Assembly: GCA_937896835.1 (NCBI GenBank) | Contig: CALBOJ010000063.1 | Location: 1 to 29,908 of the forward strand | Reading direction: 5' to 3' | Length of the DNA stretch: 29,908 nt | Source of the DNA: an uncultured Collinsella sp. | Lineage (GTDB): Bacteria; Actinomycetota; Coriobacteriia; Coriobacteriales; Coriobacteriaceae | Program-made: the position numbers and the translations under genes | Notes under the pieces: generated by a model | Database searches by the model: none | The model's input: the letters and a program-made list of their open reading frames with translations, nothing else | Told to the model about the DNA's origin: nothing | Shown: positions 8,629-15,494 of the stretch, piece by piece | Numbering within the stretch: the first letter of the stretch is position 1 | Layout: each line of letters opens with the position of its first letter

Positions 8629-8666
8629 AGACAAAACGAGCGAGGATTTTTGGACGCCCAAATGGC

Positions 8667-8730
8667 GAGAGTGGATAATCTCCCACTTTGAGCCCACAAA
8701 CAGGCTAAAAACGGGAGATTATCCACTCTC
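8667..8730. repeat. Long perfect inverted repeat (18-bp arms)
   Basis: GAGAGTGGATAATCTCCC (8667-8684) is matched exactly by its reverse complement at 8713-8730 with a 28-base centre. The centre itself contains AGCC (8691-8694) and GGCT (8703-8706) flanked by TTT and AAA, so a second stem can form inside. There is no T tract after either arm and no gene begins here, so a terminator is not obvious. It lies in the spacer between the glucosidase gene and the promoter side of the signalling operon. Confidence 0.75.
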
Positions 8731-8739
8731 ATTCTGCGG

Positions 8740-8770
8740 GCACTCATTTAAGTACGTCCCCAATGAGTGC
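8740..8770. repeat. Short hairpin repeat, copy 2 (13-base loop TAAGTACGTCCCC)
   Basis: GCACTCATT (8740-8748) pairs perfectly with AATGAGTGC (8762-8770). The loop differs from copy 1 by a single base while the stem has changed on both sides in a compensating way. This supports a folded unit and not a chance match. Confidence 0.65.
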
Positions 8771-8786
8771 TTTCACTTCTTTTAAC

Positions 8787-8825
8787 AAAACGCCCGGCGG
8801 GCATTAACTGCTCGCCGGGCGTTTT
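8787..8825 (-). terminator. Terminator after the 6-phospho-beta-glucosidase gene
   Basis: AAAACGCCCGGCG (8787-8799) is the exact reverse complement of CGCCGGGCGTTTT (8813-8825). Read on the minus strand the stem ends in TTTTGTTAAAAG, a good Rho-independent terminator 30 bases beyond the glucosidase stop. The plus strand also ends in a T run, so it can work both ways. Confidence 0.88.
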
Positions 8826-8854
8826 GGTTAGGAGGCTATGGTTGTTGGGAAGCC

Positions 8855-10285
8855 TTAGGCCAGGTCCTCGCCGTTCGTCTCGATGACGTGTTTGTACCAG
8901 TCGAAGCTCTTCTTTTTGGAACGCTTGAGGGTGCCGTTGCCCGCATCATCGCGGTCGACATAGATAAAGCCGTAGCGCTTGGACATCTCGCCCGTGCCAG
9001 CAGACACCAGGTCGATTGGGCCCCAGGTGGTGTAGCCCAGCAGGTCAACGCCGTCCTCGGTCACCGCATCGCGCATCGCGGCGATATGCTGGCGCAGGTA
9101 GTCGATACGGTAGTCGTCGTTGATGGAGCCATCCTCCTCGACAACATCCTTGGCGCCCAGACCGTTCTCGACCACAAACAGCGGCTTCTGATAACGGTCG
9201 TACAGGTCGTTGAGGGTGATGCGGAAGCCCAGCGGATCGATGGCCCAGCCCCACTGGCTCTCCTGCAGGTAGGGGTTCTTGGCGCCGGCGAAGGCGTTGC
9301 CCTGGGTGCGCTCGACATCGGGGTTATCGGCACCGGCGGAGCAACGGGTGCTGTAATAGCTAAAGCTGATGAAGTCGACGGTGTTGGCGGCCAGGATCTC
9401 GCGGTCCTCATCCGTCATGCCCACATCGATGCCCAAACGCTCGAGCTTCTTGACGGCATAGGCCGGGTAGTAGCCGCGGCTCTGAACGTCGACGAAGAAA
9501 TAGTTGCTCTGGTTGTCAATCTGCGCCTGGCGCACATCGCCCGGACGGCAGCTGTAGGGGTAGTAGCTACCTGCGGCAAGCATGCAACCGATCTTGACCT
9601 CAGGGTCGATCTCGTGGGCGATCTTGGTTGCCCAAGCGCTGGCGACGAGCTCGTTGTGGGCGGCCAGGTACTCGACGGCTTCCTTGTTCTCGCCCTCCTC
9701 AAAAACCAGGCCGGCGCCCATAAACGGCAGGTGCAGGATCATGTTGATCTCGTTGAAGGTAAGCCAGTACTTCACCAGGCCCTTGTAGCGGGTGAAGATC
9801 ATGGTCGCGAGATTCTTGTAGAAGTCGATGAGCTTGCGGTTGCGCCAGCCGCCGTACTCCTTGATGAGGTGGACGGGGCAGTCGAAGTGCGTGATGGTCA
9901 CGAGCGGCTCGATGCCGTGCGCCTGGCACTCGCGGAACACGTCCTCGTAGAAGGCCAGGCCGGCCTCGTTGGGCTCGGCCTCGTCACCGTTGGGGAAGAT
10001 GCGGGTCCAGGCCAGGCTCATGCGGAAGGTCTTAAAGCCCATCTCGGCAAAGAGGGCAATGTCCTCCTTGTAGTGATGGTAGAAATCGATGCCGGTCTGT
10101 GCGGGATAGTAATAGCCGTCCTCGAAGTCGAGCATCTTGCGCTGGCCGGAGACCACCGCGTAACGCTCCGGGCCGTGCGGCGCCACATCCACGTTGGCCA
10201 GGCCGCGACCGTCAACGTTGTACGCGCCCTCGCACTGGTTGGCAGCCGTCGCGCCGCCCCACAGGAAGTCTTTACGGAAATCCAT
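8855..10285 (-). CDS. GH1 6-phospho-beta-glucosidase
   Basis: 476 residues, the usual length of bacterial GH1 phospho-glucosidases (BglA/AscB type). It hydrolyses phosphorylated aryl- or disaccharide beta-glucosides, such as cellobiose- or salicin-6-phosphate, in the cytoplasm to glucose-6-phosphate plus aglycone. The N-terminal signature FLWGGATAANQCEG is present. The acid/base is Glu179 in TFNEIN and the nucleophile Glu373 in VVENGLG. Ser435 and Lys436 with Tyr438 in MSKRYGF form the phosphate-binding loop that marks the 6-phospho branch. Substrate should arrive through a PTS transporter, but none is encoded next to it. AAAGGATC lies seven bases before the ATG. It is monocistronic, with a promoter at 10322-10350 and a terminator at 8787-8825. 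Confidence 0.95.
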   Translation of the reverse strand: MDFRKDFLWGGATAANQCEGAYNVDGRGLANVDVAPHGPERYAVVSGQRKMLDFEDGYYYPAQTGIDFYHHYKEDIALFAEMGFKTFRMSLAWTRIFPNGDEAEPNEAGLAFYEDVFRECQAHGIEPLVTITHFDCPVHLIKEYGGWRNRKLIDFYKNLATMIFTRYKGLVKYWLTFNEINMILHLPFMGAGLVFEEGENKEAVEYLAAHNELVASAWATKIAHEIDPEVKIGCMLAAGSYYPYSCRPGDVRQAQIDNQSNYFFVDVQSRGYYPAYAVKKLERLGIDVGMTDEDREILAANTVDFISFSYYSTRCSAGADNPDVERTQGNAFAGAKNPYLQESQWGWAIDPLGFRITLNDLYDRYQKPLFVVENGLGAKDVVEEDGSINDDYRIDYLRQHIAAMRDAVTEDGVDLLGYTTWGPIDLVSAGTGEMSKRYGFIYVDRDDAGNGTLKRSKKKSFDWYKHVIETNGEDLA

Positions 10286-10299
10286 GCATCGATCCTTTC

Positions 10300-10317
10300 A
10301 CACGCTGCTTGTCGTGT
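10300..10317 (-). promoter_or_regulatory. Possible operator between the glucosidase promoter and its start codon
   Basis: ACACG (10300-10304) and CGTGT (10313-10317) form an inverted repeat of five bases per arm, downstream of the -10 and upstream of the ribosome binding site. Such a position suits a repressor site or an antiterminator target, but the arms are short. Confidence 0.3.
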
Positions 10318-10321
10318 TTTT

Positions 10322-10350
10322 AGTATCCCCGCAAATAGGGCCTCGCTCAA
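10322..10350 (-). promoter_or_regulatory. Sigma-70-type promoter of the 6-phospho-beta-glucosidase gene
   Basis: On the minus strand TTGAGC (10350-10345) and GATACT (10327-10322) are separated by exactly 17 bases. Transcription would begin about 30 bases before the ATG at 10285. Confidence 0.6.
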
Positions 10351-10432
10351 CGACAGCGACGTAGGCCGACACTTCTTTTCGCACACGGCAGCCCGGCAGC
10401 CGCCCCCGTCTGACACTTTTTGATACCGCCGT

Positions 10433-10478
10433 CCCAAACCACCACAAAGGGGGACAGGCACCTTTGTGGTGGTTGGGG
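10433..10478. repeat. Hairpin repeat with 14-bp perfect stem
   Basis: AACCACCACAAAGG (10437-10450) and CCTTTGTGGTGGTT (10461-10474) are exact reverse complements around a ten-base loop, GGGACAGGCA. After one mismatch, CCC (10433-10435) and GGG (10476-10478) extend the stem. The GGGACA loop text echoes the GTCCC-containing loops of the other repeats. No T tract follows on either strand. Confidence 0.65.
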
Positions 10479-10480
10479 CT

Positions 10481-10622
10481 GGTTTGTCTTGATCTGTAAC
10501 AGGTAGACCGCCAAAACCGGACCTGGTGTTACAGATCGAGATTTTCGGGCGGCCCTCTACGGTTTGTCTCGATCTGTAACAGGTAGAGGCGATTTAGCCC
10601 GCTAGATGTTACAGATCGAGAC
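10481..10622. repeat. Tandem pair of hairpins on an exact 80-bp period
   Basis: A 27-base segment at 10481-10507 recurs at 10561-10587 with one change. In each unit the core GATCTGTAACA pairs with TGTTACAGATC 36 bases downstream. Unit 2 has a perfect 16-bp stem (10566-10581 with 10607-10622); unit 1 has 14 of 15 pairs (10487-10501 with 10527-10541). The 25-base loops differ almost completely after GGTAGA. The mismatch in unit 1 is a G-U pair if read as plus-strand RNA. It lies just after the stop of the DUF4867 gene. Confidence 0.8.
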
Positions 10623-10630
10623 GGAAGATT

Positions 10631-11275
10631 CTAGTCGCAGGTAATGTCGAGGTTCTTGCCGATGAGGCCTACGTAGCCGCCCTCGGCTGCCTTGGGGCTG
10701 TCAGCATGGCAGAGGACCCACTTGTCGGCCTTCCAGTAGCAGTAGCTGTCACCGGCCGCGGGCATGTCGGCCGCAGCCTCGGGGCGCTGCCCGTTGGTGC
10801 CAGCGGGCAGCGCCACCATCACCTGGAAGCCGCCGTTGTCGACCATGCACGGCGTGTAGTGGAGCGTGGTGTTGAAAACCTCGACAACCTTACCCGCCGG
10901 CACGCGGAACGCCTTAACGCATGCGGTGTCGAGCTTGCCGTCCTCGATCTCCCAGCGATGCGCCACAAGCAGGATAAAGTCGCGAGCTCCCAGGTTGAAT
11001 TCGCTGGCGCGGTGATACTCCAAACAGTTGAGTTTCGTGTTGTGGCCATTGCACCAGCCGAGTTGGAAGGGACGACCGCCAAACATGAGAAAGCCCAGTT
11101 TGTCGGCATCCTTGACGCCCTCGAGCTCCGGCGCACTCGCTACGTACTTGCTGCCCTCAGGAATGGGCGTGGCAGAGAGCGCCTCGAGCACGGGCGACGT
11201 GAGCTCGGACGGAACGTCATCCCAAACGTTGCCATAGGATTTGAACTCGGGATCGTTAACAGAGTAGATATGCAT
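10631..11275 (-). CDS. DUF4867 family protein (cupin-like), unknown function
   Basis: 214 residues, cytosolic, no signal or membrane segment. The opening MHIYSVNDPEFKSYGNV and the central segment LGFLMFGGRPFQLGWCNGHN followed by LNCLEYHRASEFN are what I remember of DUF4867, a family of sugar-cluster-associated proteins with a beta-barrel, cupin-like look. His, Glu and His residues in the LEYHRASEFN region could bind a metal, as in cupin-type sugar isomerases or lyases; this is inference. AGGAG lies six bases before the ATG. The upstream region has an 8-bp inverted repeat that could be an operator. It appears to be a single-gene unit. Functional assignment is open. Confidence 0.8.
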   Translation of the reverse strand: MHIYSVNDPEFKSYGNVWDDVPSELTSPVLEALSATPIPEGSKYVASAPELEGVKDADKLGFLMFGGRPFQLGWCNGHNTKLNCLEYHRASEFNLGARDFILLVAHRWEIEDGKLDTACVKAFRVPAGKVVEVFNTTLHYTPCMVDNGGFQVMVALPAGTNGQRPEAAADMPAAGDSYCYWKADKWVLCHADSPKAAEGGYVGLIGKNLDITCD

Positions 11276-11284
11276 GTTCGCTCC

Positions 11285-11318
11285 TGTTCGTAAATGTGAC
11301 TATACGAACATTCTAGAA
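11285..11318 (-). promoter_or_regulatory. Inverted repeat upstream of the DUF4867 gene, possible operator
   Basis: TGTTCGTA (11285-11292) and TACGAACA (11303-11310) are perfect complements ten bases apart, and the palindrome TTCTAGAA follows at 11311-11318. GAACA also repeats directly ten bases apart. The site lies 10-43 bases before the ATG, a typical place for a repressor site. Gram-positive LexA boxes share the GAAC/GTTC halves, but the spacing here does not match. Confidence 0.45.
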
Positions 11319-11359
11319 CAAACATGAGCGATTTTGAACGCTCGTCCCGACCACTCAAC

Positions 11360-11391
11360 AAAAAGGCGCCCCCGCATAAGCGAAGGCGCCC
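11360..11391 (-). terminator. Terminator after luxS
   Basis: GGCGCC at 11365-11370 and again at 11385-11390 pair with each other, with CGC/GCG inside. On the minus strand the stem is followed by five T (11364-11360). It lies about 30 bases beyond the luxS stop. Confidence 0.75.
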
Positions 11392-11419
11392 AATGCGCGC
11401 GTTTTGGGCGATAAAGCCC

Positions 11420-11908
11420 TTACGCCTGCTGATAGTGCAGGTGCTTCTCGTCGATATCGGCCAGGTCGCGGTCGAGATAGCGGCGCGCAAGCCAGTTGGC
11501 CATGGGGAGGTTCTGGTCCAGGTAGTTACCGCACTCCTCGGGAGCGGCACCGGGGACATCGCCCTCGAAGCCGGCGACAAACTCAAACAGCTCGCGGACG
11601 AGCGGCAAGATCTTCTCACTCGTCAGCTCGCCAAAGACAACCAGGTAAAAGCCCGTGCGGCAGCCCATGGGGCCAAAGTAGACAATGCGGCTCGACCACT
11701 CGGCATGATTGCGAAGGAACGTCGCGCCCAGGTGCTCGATGGTGTGGCACTCGGCCGTGTTCATGACCGGCTCCTTATTGGGCGTGGTCAGGCGCAGGTC
11801 AAAGGTGGTGACGGCGGCGCCGGTCGCCGGATCGCGGTCGATGCGGCTCACATAAACGCCGGGCTCAAGCAGCAGATGGTCAACGGAAAAACTTGCGATG
11901 CGCTCCAT
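11420..11908 (-). CDS. luxS: S-ribosylhomocysteine lyase LuxS
   Basis: 162 residues, standard LuxS length. It cleaves S-ribosylhomocysteine to homocysteine and DPD, the precursor of autoinducer-2, in the activated methyl cycle. Metal ligands are His55 and His59 in HTIEH and Cys126 in EECGNY; Cys83 in GCRTGFY is the catalytic cysteine and Glu58 the second general base. The N-terminus (ERIASFSVDHLLLEPGVYVSRID) matches the family closely. It is transcribed alone here, with its own terminator at 11360-11391. No pfs (MTA/SAH nucleosidase) is nearby. The upstream spacer to the kinase gene carries two long inverted repeats in place of any recognisable SAM or SAH riboswitch. Confidence 0.97.
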   Translation of the reverse strand: MERIASFSVDHLLLEPGVYVSRIDRDPATGAAVTTFDLRLTTPNKEPVMNTAECHTIEHLGATFLRNHAEWSSRIVYFGPMGCRTGFYLVVFGELTSEKILPLVRELFEFVAGFEGDVPGAAPEECGNYLDQNLPMANWLARRYLDRDLADIDEKHLHYQQA

Positions 11909-11930
11909 GGCAGTTCCTCTCGGTAGTCAA

Positions 11931-12003
11931 TTTGGGACGGGGCTCTTTTAGCTGGTTCGAATGGTCGCACCAATCATACCAGTCAAAAAAGCCCCGTCCC
12001 AAA
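11931..12003. repeat. Long inverted repeat upstream of luxS (14-bp arms)
   Basis: TTTGGGACGGGGCT (11931-11944) and AGCCCCGTCCCAAA (11990-12003) are exact complements, and the interior adds partial pairing (GCTGG with CCAG plus A/T runs). On the minus strand the left arm is followed by TTTTTT. It starts 22 bases before the luxS ATG, so it may be a terminator for the upstream kinase gene or a leader structure. The GGGACGGGG text recurs in the adjacent repeat. Confidence 0.65.
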
Positions 12004-12014
12004 TGAACTGCCTA

Positions 12015-12047
12015 GGACGGGGATCAATGAGTTTTTAATCCCCGTCC
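12015..12047. repeat. Inverted repeat after the FGGY kinase gene
   Basis: GGACGGGGAT (12015-12024) pairs with ATCCCCGTCC (12038-12047) around CAATGAGTTTTTA. It begins 13 bases beyond the kinase stop on the minus strand and probably ends that operon together with the next hairpin, although no T run follows it directly. Confidence 0.55.
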
Positions 12048-12060
12048 CAGAAAAATCATT

Positions 12061-13551
12061 CTAGGCCGTGTACGCGATGGTCGCATCGACGGCATGCCGC
12101 CAGCCGGCGATCTTTTTGGCTCGCTCACCTGCGGGCATGGCAGGCTCCACGATGCCGCGGGCGCCATAGACGTCGACGACATCGCGCGCGTACATGCCCA
12201 GCGCAATACCGCAGGCCCAAGCTGCGCCCAGACCGCTCATCTCGTCATTGCTCGCAATGCGGATGGGCGAGCCGACCAAGTCGCTCTCAAACTGCATCAG
12301 GTACGCGTCGCGCGTGGGACCGCCGTCAACACGAAGCTCGGCCAGTGCCGCGCCCGAATCCTCGACCATCGCATCGATCACGTCGAAGATCTGATAGGCG
12401 ATCGACTCGTCGGCGGCCTTTACGAACTCCGCACGGCCCGTGGTGCGCGTCATGCCAAAGACGCAGCCCTCGGCATCGCTCGCCCAGTGCGGCGCGCCCA
12501 GGCCAGTGAACGCCGGCACAAAGTAGACGCGGCTCGCCGGATTGGCGGCGTAGCACAGGTCGGTAACTTCCTCGGGGTTATTGATGAGCTCCAGGTCGTC
12601 GCGCAGCCACGTCTTGACGGCGCCGGCGTAGCTCACGTTGCCCTCGAGAACATACTCGGTCACACCGTCCATACGCCATGCGAGCGAGCTCGAAAGCCCA
12701 TGCGAGCTGGCGACGAACTCGTCGCCGACGTTCATCATGACCGAGCTTCCGGTGCCATAGGTCGCCTTGGCCATGCCGCGGCTGTGGCAACCCTGCGCAA
12801 ACAGGGCCGCATGGCTGTCGCCCAGCACGCCGTGCACCGGCACGGGCGCCGGCAAAAAGCCGCCCAGGTCCGTCATGCCGAACAGGCCATCGGAATCGGT
12901 CACCTGCGGCAGGCAGGCCGGATCGACGCCAAAGGCCTCGCACACCGGCTCGCTCCAGCAGCCACGGCGCAGGTCGAAGAGCTGCGTGCGGCCGGCATTG
13001 GACCAGTCGCAGCGAAACTCCGCGCCGCCCGTGAGCGTCCAAACCACCCAGGCATCGATGGTGCCCAGACACAGTTCGCCTGCCGTCGCGGCCTCGGCAG
13101 CCGTGGGAACGTTCGCGAGAATCCAAGCCATCTTGCCCGCCGGATAGTAGGGCGAGAGTACCAGACCCGTCGTGTCGCGCACCAGCTCGGCCACACCCTC
13201 GCGCGCGGCCAGCTCGTCGCACAGCTCACGGGCGCGGGCGCACTGCCACACCACGGCGTCGCACAGCGGCTCGCCCGTCGTGCGCCTCCAGGCAACGGTG
13301 GTCTCGCGCTGGTTGGAGATGCCGATGCCGGCGACGTCGGCCGGATCGACCCCGGTCTCCTCCACCACGGCGCGCGCCACGGCCAGCACGTTGGCGGCGA
13401 TCTCGGCTGGATCATGGCTCACCCAGCCGACCTCGTTGACAATCTGGCGATGCGGGCGATCGGCACGATGAATCAAATGGCCGCCCTCGTCCACCAGCAG
13501 CGCCTTGGTGCCCTGCGTGGATTGATCGATTCCGATGATGTATTTGCTCAT
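12061..13551 (-). CDS. FGGY carbohydrate kinase, glycerol-kinase-like
   Basis: 496 residues, normal for FGGY kinases. The N-terminal phosphate loop reads GIDQSTQGTKALLVD. The pattern ISNQRETTVAW...TGEP...VVWQ and the later GNVSYAGAVKTWLRD and LRVDGGPTRD segments are closest to glycerol kinase. Residues that bind glycerol in E. coli GlpK appear kept (Arg-Glu in NQRETT, Tyr in LSPYY, Asp in GDSHAAL). However, the gene follows an isomerase and a split transketolase and no glycerol genes are near, so a ketose such as D-apulose is an attractive alternative substrate. GGAGAGTAC precedes the ATG. It is separated from the transketolase genes by a 170-base structured spacer. Biochemical substrate is uncertain; kinase activity is likely. 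Confidence 0.88.
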   Translation of the reverse strand: MSKYIIGIDQSTQGTKALLVDEGGHLIHRADRPHRQIVNEVGWVSHDPAEIAANVLAVARAVVEETGVDPADVAGIGISNQRETTVAWRRTTGEPLCDAVVWQCARARELCDELAAREGVAELVRDTTGLVLSPYYPAGKMAWILANVPTAAEAATAGELCLGTIDAWVVWTLTGGAEFRCDWSNAGRTQLFDLRRGCWSEPVCEAFGVDPACLPQVTDSDGLFGMTDLGGFLPAPVPVHGVLGDSHAALFAQGCHSRGMAKATYGTGSSVMMNVGDEFVASSHGLSSSLAWRMDGVTEYVLEGNVSYAGAVKTWLRDDLELINNPEEVTDLCYAANPASRVYFVPAFTGLGAPHWASDAEGCVFGMTRTTGRAEFVKAADESIAYQIFDVIDAMVEDSGAALAELRVDGGPTRDAYLMQFESDLVGSPIRIASNDEMSGLGAAWACGIALGMYARDVVDVYGARGIVEPAMPAGERAKKIAGWRHAVDATIAYTA

Positions 13552-13721
13552 GTACTCTCCTGTCTCCCCCGTCGATTCAAAACTAAAACCCGACGGACAA
13601 GGAGCGAGCGGCCGTCAAGTGCCACAGATTGCCGTGAAAGAGGAGCGCCGCGTACTCTGTGTACGCAAGCGACGGTTTGAACGGCAAGGTGCGGTGCTTG
13701 GCGGCCGCGCAGCGTCTGTTT
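13552..13721 (-). promoter_or_regulatory. 170-base structured spacer inside the sugar operon
   Basis: The other genes of this operon overlap or lie two bases apart, yet 170 bases separate the transketolase C subunit from the kinase. The spacer contains TTGCCGT (13629-13635) paired with ACGGCAA (13681-13687), and inside it GCGTAC (13650-13655) paired with GTACGC (13661-13666). A further stem, CCGTCG with CGACGG, lies close to the kinase start. It may hold an internal promoter, terminator or processing site. Confidence 0.45.
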
Positions 13722-14663
13722 CTACTGTTTGCCAAGGAACTCGGCGACCGTCTTGGCGATTCCCTCGCCCGTCAGGCCGTAGTACGCAAAGACCTCGGGA
13801 CTCGTGCCGGTGATGACCGGCGCGTCGGGCAGGCTCAGGCACTTAACCGGACGCGGGCAATGCTCGCCCACGACCTGCGCGACCATGGAGCCCAGGCCGC
13901 CAAAGGGGCTGTGCTCCTCGACGGTCACGACGGCGCGCGTGGCACCGGCGGCCTCAATCACGGCCTCGGCGTCGAGCGGCTTGACGCAGTACATGTCGAG
14001 CACGGTAGCGGAGATACCCTGCTCGGCCAGCAGGTCGGCGGCGTCCACGGCATGGCGGACCATCTCGCCGGTGGCGACAATCGTCACATCGGTGCCGCGA
14101 CGTACCCAGGTGGCACGGTCCATCTGGAACGGGCACTCGTCCTCGGTATACACGTCCTCGACCGGGTTGCGGCCCACGCGGATGTAGGCCGGCTTGTTGT
14201 CGACAACCAGGGCGCGCACGAGCTCGGCGGTCTGGAAGCGATCGCTCGGCAGATATACGCGCATGTTGGGAATCGCACTCATGGCAGCGATGTCCTGTGC
14301 GGAGTGATGGCTCATGCCCAAGGCGCCGTAGGAGACGCCGCCCGAGATGCCGATGAGCTTGACGTTGGTGTTGGAGTACGAGACGTCGACCTTGCACTGC
14401 TCATACGAGCGCGTGGTCACAAAGGACGCCGGCGAGGCGGCCCAAGCCTTCTTGCCGCACGAAGCCATGCCGGCGGCGATGCTCACCAGGTCCTGCTCGG
14501 CGATGCCGACCTCAATGGACTGCTGGGGATACTGATCGAAGAACGGCGTGAGCGATGCGGAGCCGCGGGAGTCGGAGCACAGGACGACGATGTCCTTATC
14601 GGTCTCGGCGGCCTCGAGCAGCGTGTCGCAGATAACCTTGCGGTTGGCGATCTTGTTAGCCAT
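13722..14663 (-). CDS. Transketolase C-terminal subunit (split transketolase)
   Basis: 313 residues from ATG 14663 (MANKIANRKV); the frame opens further upstream but those codons lie inside the partner gene. It contains the pyrimidine-binding and C-terminal transketolase domains. The catalytic Glu is in VGIAEQDLVSIAAGMA, and PFGGLGSMVAQ lies in the last domain. It must pair with the N-terminal subunit encoded directly upstream to bind thiamine diphosphate and move two-carbon units between sugar phosphates. Its start overlaps the stop of that gene by eight bases (ATGGCTAA), which implies coupled synthesis of a heteromeric enzyme. Apulose-4-phosphate transketolase (AptA/AptB) has the same split layout. 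A housekeeping pentose-phosphate role is the alternative. Confidence 0.93.
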   Translation of the reverse strand: MANKIANRKVICDTLLEAAETDKDIVVLCSDSRGSASLTPFFDQYPQQSIEVGIAEQDLVSIAAGMASCGKKAWAASPASFVTTRSYEQCKVDVSYSNTNVKLIGISGGVSYGALGMSHHSAQDIAAMSAIPNMRVYLPSDRFQTAELVRALVVDNKPAYIRVGRNPVEDVYTEDECPFQMDRATWVRRGTDVTIVATGEMVRHAVDAADLLAEQGISATVLDMYCVKPLDAEAVIEAAGATRAVVTVEEHSPFGGLGSMVAQVVGEHCPRPVKCLSLPDAPVITGTSPEVFAYYGLTGEGIAKTVAEFLGKQ

Positions 14664-15492
14664 TGATGGCCTCCTTATGGGCAGCGAAATCGGCGATGAT
14701 CTGGGCATATTCCTCATCGTTGGGCAGGTGATGATGCCAGGCGGCCTTGTCCTCCATAACGGGCGAGCCATAGCCCTTCACCGTGTTGAGGATGATGACC
14801 GTGGGCTTGCCCTTGGTCTCGGCGGCCAACGTCAGCGCGGCATCGATGGCTTGGACGTCGTTGCCCGGAATGGACAGCACGTTCCAACCGAAGGCGGCCC
14901 AGCGCTCCTCCTGCGAGTCCTGCTTCATGACGTCCTCGGTGCTGCCGCTGATCTGCAGGCGGTTGCGGTCCACGAGCGCGCACAGGTTATCGAGCTGGTA
15001 GTTGCCGCCGCTCATGGCGCCCTCCCAGACCGAGCCCTCGGCAAGCTCGCCGTCGCCCATGATGGTGTAGACGCGGTAGTCGCGGCCATCCATCTTGCCG
15101 GCAAGCGCCATCCCGACGGCCACGGGCAGGCCGTGACCCAGCGAGCCCGAGTTCATCTCGATGCCCTTGAGCTTGTTGTTGGGGTGGCCGATGTAGGGGC
15201 TGCCGAACTTAGAGAAGCGGGCCTTGACGTCGTCGAGGTCCAGATAGCCCTCGTGGCAGAGCACCGCGTAGTAGGCCTCCATGGCGTGGCCCTTGGAGAG
15301 CACGAAGCGATCGCGGTTGGGATCGTCGACGGTCTCGGGCGAAATGTTGAGGTGGTTGGCGTAGAGGGTCATGAGGGCGTCGATGACCGACATGTCGCCG
15401 CCGATGTGCCCGCCGGCGCCAGCCATGATGATATCGACGCAATCGCGGCGAAGGTCCCAACGCAGGGATTCAAGCTCTTCGATAGTTGCCAT
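14656..15492 (-). CDS. Transketolase N-terminal subunit (split transketolase)
   Basis: 278 residues from ATG 15492 (MATIEELESLRWDLRRD). The thiamine-diphosphate motif is GDGELAEGSVWEGAMSGG followed by the Asn of LCALVDRNRLQ. SKGHAMEAYYAVL and SGSLGHGLPVAVGMA are hallmark N-terminal transketolase segments. Full-length transketolase is about 650 residues, so this and the next gene are the two halves. It starts two bases after the stop of the isomerase gene, with GGAGAG inside the end of that gene as ribosome binding site. Its location between an isomerase and a kinase gene suggests a pathway-specific enzyme. Confidence 0.93.
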   Translation of the reverse strand: MATIEELESLRWDLRRDCVDIIMAGAGGHIGGDMSVIDALMTLYANHLNISPETVDDPNRDRFVLSKGHAMEAYYAVLCHEGYLDLDDVKARFSKFGSPYIGHPNNKLKGIEMNSGSLGHGLPVAVGMALAGKMDGRDYRVYTIMGDGELAEGSVWEGAMSGGNYQLDNLCALVDRNRLQISGSTEDVMKQDSQEERWAAFGWNVLSIPGNDVQAIDAALTLAAETKGKPTVIILNTVKGYGSPVMEDKAAWHHHLPNDEEYAQIIADFAAHKEAING

Positions 15493-15494
15493 TT

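Larger units (their letters stand above)
10286..10630. other. 345-base spacer: glucosidase promoter plus hairpin repeats, no gene
   Basis: The spacer holds the glucosidase promoter and a possible operator (10300-10350), a 14-bp perfect hairpin (10437-10474) and a tandem hairpin repeat (10481-10622), each listed separately. I see no coding potential; the reading frames crossing it are shadows without ribosome binding sites. Confidence 0.7.

Noticed and set aside
10481..10622. CRISPR array
   Set aside because: Only two units are present, the repeats are themselves split into hairpin arms, and no cas genes are nearby.
12061..13551. Plain glycerol kinase glpK
   Set aside because: The sequence resembles GlpK, but no glpF, glpD or glpO is adjacent and the operon partners process sugars. 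I kept a general FGGY call without a symbol; an enzyme assay could restore glpK.
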